From positions 62,001 to 126,000 of the forward strand of contig JAEWMB010000024.1 of assembly GCA_023457255.1 (NCBI GenBank): a stretch of 64,000 nucleotides of DNA, given 5' to 3'. Below are positions 35,165-44,146 of this stretch, in pieces; the first letter of the stretch is position 1; every line of letters begins with the position of its first letter. This DNA is from Bacillota bacterium (GTDB taxonomy: Bacteria > Bacillota > Clostridia > Lachnospirales > Lachnospiraceae). Both the position numbers and the translations under genes were made by a program. The notes beneath the pieces were generated by a model. The model made no database searches. It was not told the DNA's origin and saw only the letters and a list, made by a program, of their open reading frames with translations.

Positions 35165-36960
35165 TACTTTTCCACAGCTTCCTTTGCCAGTGCAATGGAA
35201 AGCTCTTCTAACTGTTTGTCATCTACTACATTAGGAGCATCTGTCATTAAACAAGAGGCATCTTTCACTTTAGGGAAAGCAATTACATCACGGATAGAAT
35301 CTTCTTTTGCCATTAACATGACAAGGCGGTCTAAACCATAAGCTAACCCTGCGTGCGGCGGAACACCATATTTGAATGCATTTAATAGGAATCCAAATCG
35401 CTCATAGGCTTCTTCCTTCGTAAATCCCAGAACTTCAAACATCTTTTCCTGAACATTATTCTGGAAGATACGGACGCTGCCGCCACCAACCTCGGTTCCA
35501 TTTAATACAATATCATATGCTTTGGCACGCACTTTGCCCGGATTCGTTTCCAAGAGATGAAGGTCTTCCTCCATAGGCATCGTAAATGGATGGTGCATTG
35601 CCGTATATCTTCCTTCTTCCTCTGAGTACTCAAGCAATGGAAATTCGGTTATCCATAAGAAGTTATAAGTATTCTTATCTAATAATTCAAGACTCCTTGC
35701 AATCTCAAGCCGAAGATTACCAAGAACATCAAATACTACTTTGTCTTTATCTGCGGCAAAGAATAAAAGGTCACCCGGCTTGCCATCCATCGCTTCCGCC
35801 AATGCGGATAATTCTCCGTCTGTCATAAACTTAGAGAAGGAGGACTTATAAGTTCCGTCTGCATTGATGCTTAGGTATGCCAATCCCTTAGCTCCGTAGC
35901 CTTTTGCAAATTCAACCAAGGCATCGATCTTCTTCCGAGGCATCTCCCCCTGACCATTCGCATTGATACCACGAACAGAACCTCCATTTTCTAAGGCACC
36001 GGTAAATACTGCAAAACCACAGTCCTTTACAAGTTCCGATACATTCTTTAATTCTATGCCAAATCTGGTATCCGGTTTATCAGAACCATAGCGGTCCATT
36101 GCCTCTCTCCAAGTCATTCTTTGAATTGGAAGGGCAATCTCAATACCAATCGTTTCTTTAAACATCTTCTGCAGTAAGCGCTCATTAACAGAAATTACAT
36201 CATCTACATCAACAAAGCTAAGTTCCATATCAATCTGAGTAAATTCAGGCTGTCTGTCGGCACGAAGGTCTTCATCACGAAAACACTTAACAATCTGGAA
36301 ATAACGGTCATAACCACTCACCATTAATAACTGTTTAAAAATCTGAGGTGATTGCGGCAGTGCATAGAAGTTTCCTGGATGCACACGGCTTGGTACAAGG
36401 TAGTCTCTGGCACCTTCCGGTGTAGACTTTGTTAACATTGGAGTCTCTATCTCAAGAAATCCCTCGTCTGATAAAAATTGTCTTGTTAATGTGGCAACCT
36501 TACTGCGAAGCACTAAGTTTCGTACTAAGTCCGGTCTCCTTAAATCAAGATAACGATATTTTAAACGCAGCTCTTCTTTTGTTTTTGAATCTTCTTCAAT
36601 TGGAAACGGAGGTGTTTCAGATTCCGATAAGATACGTAATTCTGTAGCTCTAACTTCAATGGAGCCTGTCGCAAGATTTTCATTTACAGCCCCTGAACGG
36701 TTTTCCACTTTACCTACTACTGCGATAACAAACTCACTGCGTAGTTTACAGGCTTTTTCGAAGCCTTCTGTTCCGATATCTCCTTCTTCAAAAATAATCT
36801 GTAATAAACCGGAGCGGTCTCTTAAATCCACAAAGATAATTCCGCCCTTATTTCTGCTCTTTTGTACCCAGCCCATTACTGTTACCGCTTCACCAACATT
36901 ACCGCCGTTAAGCTCTGTACACCGATGAGTTCTGTGTAATCCCTTCATTGACTCTGCCAT
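35164..36960 (-). CDS. aspS: Aspartyl-tRNA synthetase
   Basis: A 598-residue class IIb synthetase charging tRNA-Asp with aspartate. It has the N-terminal OB-fold anticodon-binding domain (VTVMGWVQKSRNKGGIIFVDLRDRSGLLQ), the class II core with motif 2 FRDEDLRADRQPEFTQID, a bacterial GAD insertion (about residues 300-420) and motif 3 GLAYGLDRLVML. Size is that of bacterial-type AspRS. AGGAGG lies 7 bases before the chosen ATG; a start 12 codons earlier lies ahead of that site. It is 32 bases downstream of hisS in the same operon. Confidence 0.96.
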   Translation of the reverse strand: MAESMKGLHRTHRCTELNGGNVGEAVTVMGWVQKSRNKGGIIFVDLRDRSGLLQIIFEEGDIGTEGFEKACKLRSEFVIAVVGKVENRSGAVNENLATGSIEVRATELRILSESETPPFPIEEDSKTKEELRLKYRYLDLRRPDLVRNLVLRSKVATLTRQFLSDEGFLEIETPMLTKSTPEGARDYLVPSRVHPGNFYALPQSPQIFKQLLMVSGYDRYFQIVKCFRDEDLRADRQPEFTQIDMELSFVDVDDVISVNERLLQKMFKETIGIEIALPIQRMTWREAMDRYGSDKPDTRFGIELKNVSELVKDCGFAVFTGALENGGSVRGINANGQGEMPRKKIDALVEFAKGYGAKGLAYLSINADGTYKSSFSKFMTDGELSALAEAMDGKPGDLLFFAADKDKVVFDVLGNLRLEIARSLELLDKNTYNFLWITEFPLLEYSEEEGRYTAMHHPFTMPMEEDLHLLETNPGKVRAKAYDIVLNGTEVGGGSVRIFQNNVQEKMFEVLGFTKEEAYERFGFLLNAFKYGVPPHAGLAYGLDRLVMLMAKEDSIRDVIAFPKVKDASCLMTDAPNVVDDKQLEELSIALAKEAVEK

Positions 36961-36992
36961 GTCAAATCCTCCTGTATCCAATCTTATTTCTA

Positions 36993-38261
36993 TCAAAGCG
37001 ATAGTTCGTTTGCATTCTTAAGAATGAAATCTGCTATTCCATCTAGTGGGAGTTCTGTCTGTTCTCCGGTTTCCATATTCTTTACATTAGCCTTTCCATT
37101 TGCCAACTCATCCGCTCCAAGAATTACTGTATTTTTTGCCCCAATCTTATTTGCATATTTCATCTGTGCTTTTACAGAACGATCCATGTAATCTGTTTCT
37201 GTTATGATTCCTGCACTGCGAAGTTTGGTTACAAGTTCATAAGCAGAAGCCTTTGCTTCTCCTCCCAGAATACCTATATAAAGTTCTATCGCCGGTTGTA
37301 GCGGTAACAATACTTCTTCTTTTTCAAGGAAATAAAGAATACGTTCGATACCCATACCAAATCCAACACTTGGAATGTCTTGTTTTTCATCAATTTCATG
37401 TACTAATCCATCATAACGACCGCCGCCACATAAGGTAAAACCGTCTTCATTTACGAATTCGAATACCGTCTTTGTATAATAATCAAGACCTCTTACAATA
37501 CCGGTATCAATTTCATACGGGATATTTAATGTCTTAAGAAGCTTCTGTAGTTCCTCAAAATGGTTTTTACATTCTTCATCTAAATATTCAATTGTTCTAG
37601 GTGCATCCTTTATTATTTCCTTACAGGCAGCTTCTTTACAGTCGATTACACGAAGCGGATTTTTTTGCATACGTTCTTTACAGGTTGCACATAAGTGGTC
37701 TTCGCGTTGTCTTAGATAGGAAAGAAGTGCTTCATTATAGGTAGTCCTGCAATTCTTACATCCGATACTGTTGATATGAAGCTTTGCTTTCTTTAATCCA
37801 ATTTCTCTTAAAAAGGTAGTAATCAAAGTGATTAATTCAACCTCTGCCAAAGGGCTTTTAGAACCCACAAATTCAACACCAAACTGGTGATGCTGACGTA
37901 ATCTGCCGCTTTGAGGCTGCTCATAACGAAAGGCCGGAGTTACATAAAAGAGTTTTGTCGGCTGACTTTCTGCATATAGATTATTCTCTAAATAAGCTCG
38001 AATGGCACCGGCGGTTCCCTCCGGCTTTAGTGTTATACTACGGTCTTTCTTATCAAGAAATGTGTACATCTCTTTTTGAACAACATCCGTTGTCTCTCCC
38101 ACTCCACGCTGGAAAAGAATCGTATGCTCAAATACCGGAGTAATAATCTCCTTGATATTATAAGCTTTGCATAGCTTTCTTGCCAGCTCTTCAATTATTG
38201 TTCTTTTATACATACTTTCCCCGTACCAATCAAGAGTTCCTTTTGGACGCTGTGTAATCAT
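36993..38261 (-). CDS. hisS: Histidyl-tRNA synthetase
   Basis: A 422-residue class IIa synthetase. QRPKGTLDWYGESMYKR begins the catalytic core; motif 2 is FRYEQPQSGRLRQHHQFGVE, the histidine motif GLDYYTKTVFEF is clear, and a C-terminal anticodon domain (ELYIGILGGEAKASAYELV) ends it. A stretch with paired cysteines (about residues 165-205) is seen in many clostridial HisRS. GGAGG lies 5 bases before the chosen ATG. The upstream gap holds the duplicated 79-base repeat; no T-box leader is seen there. Confidence 0.96.
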   Translation of the reverse strand: MITQRPKGTLDWYGESMYKRTIIEELARKLCKAYNIKEIITPVFEHTILFQRGVGETTDVVQKEMYTFLDKKDRSITLKPEGTAGAIRAYLENNLYAESQPTKLFYVTPAFRYEQPQSGRLRQHHQFGVEFVGSKSPLAEVELITLITTFLREIGLKKAKLHINSIGCKNCRTTYNEALLSYLRQREDHLCATCKERMQKNPLRVIDCKEAACKEIIKDAPRTIEYLDEECKNHFEELQKLLKTLNIPYEIDTGIVRGLDYYTKTVFEFVNEDGFTLCGGGRYDGLVHEIDEKQDIPSVGFGMGIERILYFLEKEEVLLPLQPAIELYIGILGGEAKASAYELVTKLRSAGIITETDYMDRSVKAQMKYANKIGAKNTVILGADELANGKANVKNMETGEQTELPLDGIADFILKNANELSL

Positions 38262-38308
38262 CTTATCCTCCATTCCGGCGCTTTGCGCCTTTATACTCTA
38301 TACCTTGT

Positions 38309-38461
38309 ATATTCAATCCGCTTGCAGATTGAATACTGCCCATATAAGAAGTGTGAATTTGCTTTTTATTTCACACTATACCCGTGCATATTCAATCTGC
38401 CTGCTGATTGAATACTGCCCATATAAGAAGTGTGAATTTGCTTTTTATTTCACACTATACA
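38309..38461. repeat. Tandem duplicated 79-base palindromic repeat
   Basis: Two copies (38309-38382 and 38388-38461), 79 bases apart with three differences in about 73 bases. Each holds ATTCAATC...GATTGAAT followed by ACTGCCCATATAAGAA and GTGTGAA...TTCACAC, so each copy folds into two hairpins. The final bases of copy 2 supply the GTA TAG end of the HD-GYP gene. Position and structure suit an intergenic REP-like element or tandem terminators. Confidence 0.85.
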
Positions 38462-39177
38462 GCGGGTTTAGTCATAGAGTTATCATTTACATAAATAACA
38501 TAATCACGTATCGGCTCAAATTCTTTGGAATGGACAAAACGTAAGAATGCTAAAAAAATCTCCATATCAAAATTTTTTACTTCATCTATCATGAGTTCAA
38601 TCGCTGCATCAATTTCAAAAGAAGAACGATAAGGCCGTTCCGTAACCAACGCCGCAAACACATCACAGGTACGAAGAATTCTTGCACCATAAGGAATCGC
38701 ATTCCCTGATAAGTTGTCCGGATATCCCGACCCATCAAAGTTTTCATGATGGTGGTATATGGAGGTTAAAACATCCATCGAATGGCAGCGATAATCTTTT
38801 AGAATCTGAGCTCCTAGCCTTGGGTGGAGCCTTATATACTTCATTTCTTCTATTTTTAAGGTCTCATCTTCTCTGCCGTAAAGATATTCGCCAAGTCTTA
38901 GCTTTCCTATATCATGAACAATTCCTGCTTCTGCAAGCTCTGCACAGGTCTTTTTTGATAATCTAAGTTCCTTCGCCAAGGAGTAGGCGAGGTTACTCAC
39001 TAGAATTCCATGAGAGATCGCTTCTTCCTTCTCTTCCTCGGATAAGCCTGGATAATCTAATCCACGAATGATTGCAATACCAGTTTCAGAAGGTGCTGAC
39101 AGATTACCAAAAGCATAACAAACTTCCTTTTGAATCGGCTTTAATTCTTCTTTTCGATAAAATCCTAATATCCCCAT
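38455..39177 (-). CDS. HD-GYP domain phosphodiesterase
   Basis: A 240-residue cytoplasmic protein that is nearly all HD-GYP domain. HDIGK (HD at 88-89) and HHHENFDGSGYP (142-153) with an intact GYP motif, then RILRTCDVFAALVTERPYR, suggest an active cyclic-di-GMP phosphodiesterase. No receiver or sensor is attached. The ATG shares a base with the hemZ stop (TAATG), so expression is tied to hemZ; AAAGGG upstream is the probable site. Its last codons run into the repeat at 38388-38461. It sits between hemZ and hisS, which are often close together in clostridia. Confidence 0.87.
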   Translation of the reverse strand: MGILGFYRKEELKPIQKEVCYAFGNLSAPSETGIAIIRGLDYPGLSEEEKEEAISHGILVSNLAYSLAKELRLSKKTCAELAEAGIVHDIGKLRLGEYLYGREDETLKIEEMKYIRLHPRLGAQILKDYRCHSMDVLTSIYHHHENFDGSGYPDNLSGNAIPYGARILRTCDVFAALVTERPYRSSFEIDAAIELMIDEVKNFDMEIFLAFLRFVHSKEFEPIRDYVIYVNDNSMTKPAV

Positions 39178-40652
39178 TATAAGCCCTTTATGGATTTTTG
39201 TAAGAAATCCTTCTTTCTTTGAATCATCTCATCAATACGTTTGGTATAATCTATTACACTTTTTACGTTTTCCACCCGCTCGATTCGGTTTTCCCTATGA
39301 AATACAAACTTTGAGGAGCCGCCGGCACCAAGTGCCAGAATCGTCTGTTTTTCTTCCATAATTAAAATATTATAGATTCCCTCTTTTCCATATCTAGCAT
39401 AACCAACATTCTCCAAATTTTCCGCCATGTTCTTTTGACGATATAAGTAATATGGATGATAGCCATTTTCTTTTGCAAATCTCACTGTTTCTTCCAGCAT
39501 GTCACCTACCCGGACTGCTTCCATATCCTTATACTGTTCCTTCTGCGTATTTAATCTGGCTGCTCTTTTTATGGCAAGCGTATGCACAGTCAGGCTATCC
39601 GGATTCATTGACTTAATCCGGTCCAGAGTATATAAAACATCCGAAGGGTTTTCCCCGCTAAGACCAATAATAATATCCATATTGATATTATTATGACCAA
39701 TCTCTCTTGCTAAGTAAAATGCTTCTTCAATTTGATCAGCGGTATGTCCTCTTCCGATTAAATCCAAGGTCTTTTGTCGCATAGATTGAGGATTAATTGA
39801 TATTCTTGATACACCAAAGTCTTTTAATACCTCTAATTTTTCTCTGGTAATACTATCCGGACGGCCTGCTTCCACAGTTAATTCCTGTAACCCTTTGATG
39901 CCAAAATACTGATCGACTTTTGTTAACAAATACTCCAGTTGCTTTGCACTTAATGTCGTTGGGGTACCACCTCCAACATAGAGGGTACTTAAGTTTTTTT
40001 CTAAGCATGTGGAGGCATACTCCATTTCCTTTGTTAAAGCCATAAGATACGGCTCCACTAAGTGCTGGAAGCGTTCCAGCGGATAGGAGGTAAAGGAACA
40101 GTAGTGACATGTACTAGGGCAAAATGGAATACCGATGTAAATACTATATCCATTTTGATAATCAAGGCTTTCCAGTATTTCATGCTCTCGCTTTGCAACA
40201 CTAAGGCTTAATGCAACCTTTTCATCAGAGCAATAGTACTCTTCTTCTAGAAACTTTATAATGCCTTCTTCTGTTATTCCATCCTCAAGCCTCTCTAGCA
40301 CTTGTTTGGCAGGACGTATTCCAGTCATAATACCCCAAGGAAGGAATCCTTTGGTATAGTCGGATAATAGCCGGTAAAGTGCACGCAGCAGTGCATTCCG
40401 ATATATGCTTCTTGTCGGCAAAGGATCTGGTAAAACTTCTTCTTCTCTGTTTCTTAAATCGGTCTTCTCATATAAAAATACCGCAAACCGATCCCCAAAT
40501 AGCCGCAAGACAAGCGTTGTCTCTGCAGACAGCGCTTGTTCCGGTTCTGTTAAATACTTTTTTATACTGATTTCTTCTTTCGGATAGAACGACTTTATCA
40601 AAGGTGCTATGTCCTGCTCGTAGTCCTCCCCGATCATAGTTAACTGTATCAT
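39177..40652 (-). CDS. hemZ: Radical SAM protein HemZ (coproporphyrinogen oxidase-like)
   Basis: A 491-residue radical SAM enzyme. The cluster motif CPSTCHYCSF lies near residue 180 and is followed by LYVGGGTPTTL and SINPQS, as in HemN/HemZ. An N-terminal extension of about 160 residues matches the HemZ subgroup. In Bacillus the protein is linked to anaerobic coproporphyrinogen oxidation; in haem-poor clostridia the true reaction is uncertain. It starts three bases after the MBL hydrolase stop with only a weak GGGAAG, consistent with coupling. It is third in the hydrolase-hemZ-HD-GYP order only by position; it is second in transcription. Confidence 0.85.
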   Translation of the reverse strand: MIQLTMIGEDYEQDIAPLIKSFYPKEEISIKKYLTEPEQALSAETTLVLRLFGDRFAVFLYEKTDLRNREEEVLPDPLPTRSIYRNALLRALYRLLSDYTKGFLPWGIMTGIRPAKQVLERLEDGITEEGIIKFLEEEYYCSDEKVALSLSVAKREHEILESLDYQNGYSIYIGIPFCPSTCHYCSFTSYPLERFQHLVEPYLMALTKEMEYASTCLEKNLSTLYVGGGTPTTLSAKQLEYLLTKVDQYFGIKGLQELTVEAGRPDSITREKLEVLKDFGVSRISINPQSMRQKTLDLIGRGHTADQIEEAFYLAREIGHNNINMDIIIGLSGENPSDVLYTLDRIKSMNPDSLTVHTLAIKRAARLNTQKEQYKDMEAVRVGDMLEETVRFAKENGYHPYYLYRQKNMAENLENVGYARYGKEGIYNILIMEEKQTILALGAGGSSKFVFHRENRIERVENVKSVIDYTKRIDEMIQRKKDFLQKSIKGL

Positions 40653-40655
40653 CTA

Positions 40656-41303
40656 TTAAAAACTTCCCTCTTCATTCACATACGGATTATTTTGCATCTC
40701 GTAACCAATGCTGGTACTGCAGCCATGCCCCGGATATACCTTGATTTCCTTTGACAGGGCAAACAAACGTTGCCTTATGGATTTTATTAGTACTTCACTA
40801 TTTCCAGTAGGAAAATCGGTGCGTCCCACTGACTCGAAAAATAGAGTATCTCCACTTAGGAGTATTTGTTCATCCGGAATATAATAACAAACAGAACCCT
40901 TTGTATGTCCCGGTGTATGAACCACGATAAAATCAATATCTGCAAATTGAATTTTCTCCCGATCCTGTAAGCTCTCTACAGGTGCTAAAGCAAGCGGCTT
41001 CCCAAAGATGGAAGAACAATTAAGACCCGGATTTGCAAGAAGTTCACGTTCCGACTCGTGTGCATAGATGGAAACTCTCGTAAGTGCCGCCAGCTCCTGT
41101 GCCGCCATGATATGATCAAAGTGGCCATGTGTTAATAAAATAGCCTTTGCACTGAGTTCATTATGATTCAAGTGTTCTAAAATACGTTCGCATTCATCTC
41201 CCGGATCAATAACTACCGCTTCCTTCGTATCTTCATTGCTAACGATAAAGCAATTGGTTCTGATTCCACCCAAGGTAAGCATATCAAGCCTTATCTTACT
41301 CAT
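40656..41303 (-). CDS. MBL-fold hydrolase (glyoxalase II-like)
   Basis: A 215-residue metallo-beta-lactamase-fold enzyme. THGHFDHI is the zinc-binding HxHxDH motif, with further ligands in VVHTPGHTKGS, LLSGDTLF and VYPGHG. The arrangement is that of small glyoxalase II-like hydrolases (YcbL/YqgX type), acting on thioesters such as S-lactoylglutathione analogues. GGAGG lies 5 bases before the chosen ATG. It heads the hydrolase-hemZ-HD-GYP cluster, an order commonly found beside rel in clostridia. Confidence 0.88.
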   Translation of the reverse strand: MSKIRLDMLTLGGIRTNCFIVSNEDTKEAVVIDPGDECERILEHLNHNELSAKAILLTHGHFDHIMAAQELAALTRVSIYAHESERELLANPGLNCSSIFGKPLALAPVESLQDREKIQFADIDFIVVHTPGHTKGSVCYYIPDEQILLSGDTLFFESVGRTDFPTGNSEVLIKSIRQRLFALSKEIKVYPGHGCSTSIGYEMQNNPYVNEEGSF

Positions 41304-41330
41304 AACTTCCTCCATATCCTGCTTTTATGC

Positions 41331-41440
41331 TTGCATTCCTAGACATCGATACTTACTATTTACTTATCTTCATGTAAGCATCTACGTTTGCATGCATAGG
41401 CACCTATACTTGCTATTACCTTATTTCATGCATTTATGCT
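41331..41440. repeat. Degenerate 57-base tandem repeat
   Basis: Two imperfect copies beginning TTGCAT (41331 and 41388). Shared blocks include ATACTTRCTATT and CTTAT, then TTCATG. By eye identity is roughly 70-75%. It lies in the gap between rel and the MBL gene, upstream of the latter. Confidence 0.5.
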
Positions 41441-41443
41441 TTT

Positions 41444-41478
41444 TAAAAAGGAATACCGTCTTTGTTCACATTCCTATA
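41444..41478 (-). terminator. Probable terminator of rel
   Basis: On the minus strand AGGAAT, a 15-base loop, ATTCCT and TTTTAAAAAG. A short stem about 25 bases after the stop, of moderate strength; some read-through into the MBL operon is possible. Confidence 0.5.
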
Positions 41479-41497
41479 TTAAAGTTTTACCTTATTT

Positions 41498-43900
41498 TTA
41501 ACCAGTAGTACGTTCAATGTCAATTACACTCTCAATACCGCGAAGTTTACCAATAATGAATTGTAACTGTTCCACTCCATTAATTTCAAAACCTACACTA
41601 ATCGTTGCCGTTCCTTGTTTGCTCGTTCTTACCGTCATTGAGGTAACATCAATCTTATTTTCTGTAAAGATTCTTGATACATCAAGTAAAACTCCATTCC
41701 GATTATTCGCATAGATTTTTATTTCAGCAGTATATAAACCGGTATTTTGCTTATCCTCCGGAATATTCCACTCTGCATCAATTAATCGTTCTCTATCCTC
41801 GGAGGGAAGATTGATCACATTAATACAATCGGTCCGATGGATGGAAACTCCACGCCCTCTTGTAACAAATCCAACAATTTCATCTCCAGGTACCGGTGAA
41901 CAGCATTTCGAAAAATGCACTGCAACATCGTGAATTCCTTGTACTACAATACCACCTTTGGATTTCATAACTGCGGGCCGGTCAAACTTCACATCTGCAA
42001 ACGTTTCAAGAACCTTTTCATCGGTCATTTCTTTTCGATTCTTCTTGGTATATTCCTCTTGCAGTTTATTAATAACCTGACCTTCTTTTAATCCGCCGTG
42101 CCCTACTGCTGCATAAACGGATTCCCAGTCACGAAAACCATATTTTTTCATTACAATTTCCATAAACTCATTTTTCAATAAGTCACTCATTGTAATACCC
42201 TTAGTTTTACAGTATGCAACCAGCATCTCTTTACCGCGGATGATATTGTCTTCCTTTAATTCAGTTTTAAACCATTGATTAATCTTATTTTTCGCTTGAG
42301 TACTCTTAACAATATTTAGCCAGTCTCTGCTTGGACCTTTTGAATTTTGCGATGTCATGATTTCAATACGGTCACCATTTTGAATGACATAGTCGATAGG
42401 TACAAGCTTTCCGTTCACTCTTGCACCGACCATTTTATTTCCGACCGCACTATGAATACTGTAAGCAAAATCTACCGGATTGGAACCAGCCGGCAGGTTT
42501 TTAACATCTCCGGTCGGTGTAAAGCAGTAAACACTATCTGAGAATAAATCCAAGTCATTCTTTAACAAACTTAAAAACTCTTTGTTATCCGATAAATCCC
42601 TTTGCCACTCAAGTATCTGCCGAAGCCAGGTAAGCTTCGCTTCCTCTGTATCTCTTGTATTTTTACCATCTTGACCTTCTTTATATTTCCAATGAGCAGC
42701 AATACCATATTCTGCCGTACGATGCATTTCAAAAGTACGAATCTGTATTTCAAACGGCTGTCCATTTGGACCAATCAAAGTGGTATGAAGTGACTGATAC
42801 ATATTTGGTTTCGGCATTGCAATGTAATCTTTAAAACGCCCCGGTATCGGCTTATACATCTCATGAATGACTCCTAGAGCTGCATAACAATCCTTCACGG
42901 TGTCCACAACAATTCGTACCGCAAATAAGTCATAGATTTGCTCTAGGGTTTTCCCCTGGTTTACCATCTTTTTATAGATACTAAAGAAATGCTTTACCCT
43001 GCCATCTATCTTTGCTGAAATGTTTGCTTCTTTAATATGCTTCCCCACATCTTCTACGATGCTATTAATAAAAGCTTCCCGCTCTTCTTTTTTTGATGCA
43101 ATCTTCTCATTCAGTTCCTTATAAACCTCGGGTTCTAAGTACTGCAGTGATAAATCATCCAACTCTATCTTTATTTTTGAAATACCAAGACGCTGTGCAA
43201 TTGGAGCATAGATATCCATTGTTTCCCTGGATTTCTCTATTTGCTTTTTTGACGTCTGATACTGCATCGTTCTCATGTTATGAAGTCTGTCTGCCAATTT
43301 AATTAGAATAACACGAATATCCTTTGCCATTGCAAGAAACATCTTACGTAGATTTTCAGCTTGGATTTCCACCTTATCCTTTGAATAATTTAATTGGGTT
43401 AACTTTGTAACACCATCTACTAACAGAGCTACTTCTTCTCCGAATTCCTTCGTCAGCTCTGCTGTCGTTAATATGGTATCTTCCACAACATCGTGAAGAA
43501 TACCTGCGACAATTGTTTCCTTATCAAGTTCTAATTCTGCAAGGATAATTGCTACACAAAGAGGATGTATAATATAAGGTTCCCCTGATTTACGCATCTG
43601 CTTTTTATGTGCAAAAGCCGCAATTTTATAAGCCTTCTCAACAATTTCTAAATCAGTGGATGGATGATAGGCGCGAATGGTCTTAAGCAAAATCTCATAG
43701 AGTTCCTCAGGACTTGTAAAATCAGATGGAACAACACCTATTTTACGGTCTTTTTGATATTTGATCGCAGTTTCCATCCGGATTAAGTCAGTACTTCCAT
43801 CTTGAAGAACGGCAGTGTCATCTTGTAAGATGCCACTAACATTATGAAGTTTTTTCGGCTCTAAGTTTGTGTCTATACTCTGTTTTATCGATTTCTCCAT
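41498..43900 (-). CDS. rel: Bifunctional (p)ppGpp synthetase/hydrolase
   Basis: An 800-residue stringent-response enzyme. The hydrolase domain has HDVVEDT (136-142). The synthetase domain has GRFKDYIAMPKPNMYQSLHTT, whose RxKD motif is typical of bifunctional enzymes, and EIQIRTFEMHRTAEYGIAAHWKYKEG. TGS (YCFTPTGDVKNLPAGSNPVDFAYSIHSAVG), a helical zinc-finger-like region and a C-terminal ACT domain follow. About 55 N-terminal residues precede the usual start region, longer than average. The ATG nine bases after AGGA is chosen over one abutting it. It has its own promoter with a palindromic -10. Apt lies upstream, the usual clostridial order. Confidence 0.95.
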   Translation of the reverse strand: MEKSIKQSIDTNLEPKKLHNVSGILQDDTAVLQDGSTDLIRMETAIKYQKDRKIGVVPSDFTSPEELYEILLKTIRAYHPSTDLEIVEKAYKIAAFAHKKQMRKSGEPYIIHPLCVAIILAELELDKETIVAGILHDVVEDTILTTAELTKEFGEEVALLVDGVTKLTQLNYSKDKVEIQAENLRKMFLAMAKDIRVILIKLADRLHNMRTMQYQTSKKQIEKSRETMDIYAPIAQRLGISKIKIELDDLSLQYLEPEVYKELNEKIASKKEEREAFINSIVEDVGKHIKEANISAKIDGRVKHFFSIYKKMVNQGKTLEQIYDLFAVRIVVDTVKDCYAALGVIHEMYKPIPGRFKDYIAMPKPNMYQSLHTTLIGPNGQPFEIQIRTFEMHRTAEYGIAAHWKYKEGQDGKNTRDTEEAKLTWLRQILEWQRDLSDNKEFLSLLKNDLDLFSDSVYCFTPTGDVKNLPAGSNPVDFAYSIHSAVGNKMVGARVNGKLVPIDYVIQNGDRIEIMTSQNSKGPSRDWLNIVKSTQAKNKINQWFKTELKEDNIIRGKEMLVAYCKTKGITMSDLLKNEFMEIVMKKYGFRDWESVYAAVGHGGLKEGQVINKLQEEYTKKNRKEMTDEKVLETFADVKFDRPAVMKSKGGIVVQGIHDVAVHFSKCCSPVPGDEIVGFVTRGRGVSIHRTDCINVINLPSEDRERLIDAEWNIPEDKQNTGLYTAEIKIYANNRNGVLLDVSRIFTENKIDVTSMTVRTSKQGTATISVGFEINGVEQLQFIIGKLRGIESVIDIERTTG

Positions 43901-43940
43901 AAGAACCATTCCTTTCGTTTCGGGGGCAATTAAGCTTATC

Positions 43941-43974
43941 TTCTTATTATAATAAGAAAAGTTGAAAAAATCAA
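43941..43974 (-). promoter_or_regulatory. rel promoter with an 18-bp palindrome over the -10 box
   Basis: On the minus strand TTGATT, a 17-base spacer, then TATAAT (43946-43951). TTCTTATTATAATAAGAA at 43941-43958 is a perfect 18-bp palindrome covering the -10 and reaching towards the start site. A dimeric repressor binding here would block transcription of the alarmone synthetase. Confidence 0.65.
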
Positions 43975-44035
43975 TCTTTTTGACATTCTATGACTGTTCT
44001 ATGACTAATTCATGCGATTTTAGAAAGAATAGAAC

Positions 44036-44133
44036 GAAAAAAGAGTGTACAAATCTATTTCACACATTTAGGCCGTATCTTTCCCTTAAAGAAAGACCCC
44101 CTTCAGTTTGAAATAGTAATTTTGTACACCCTC
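44036..44133 (-). terminator. Long terminator hairpin after apt
   Basis: On the minus strand GGGTGTACAAAATTACTATTTCA pairs imperfectly with TGAAATAGATTTGTACACTC, followed by TTTTTT; GTGTACAAA/TTTGTACAC is exact. The loop contains a second small stem. It begins about 15 bases after the apt stop. Confidence 0.8.
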
Positions 44134-44146
44134 CAAGTATGCTGTT

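Noticed and set aside
38167..38544. Plus-strand 125-codon frame across the hisS upstream region
   Set aside because: It is produced by the two repeat copies and antisense coding sequence; the duplicated peptide segments simply mirror the DNA repeat.
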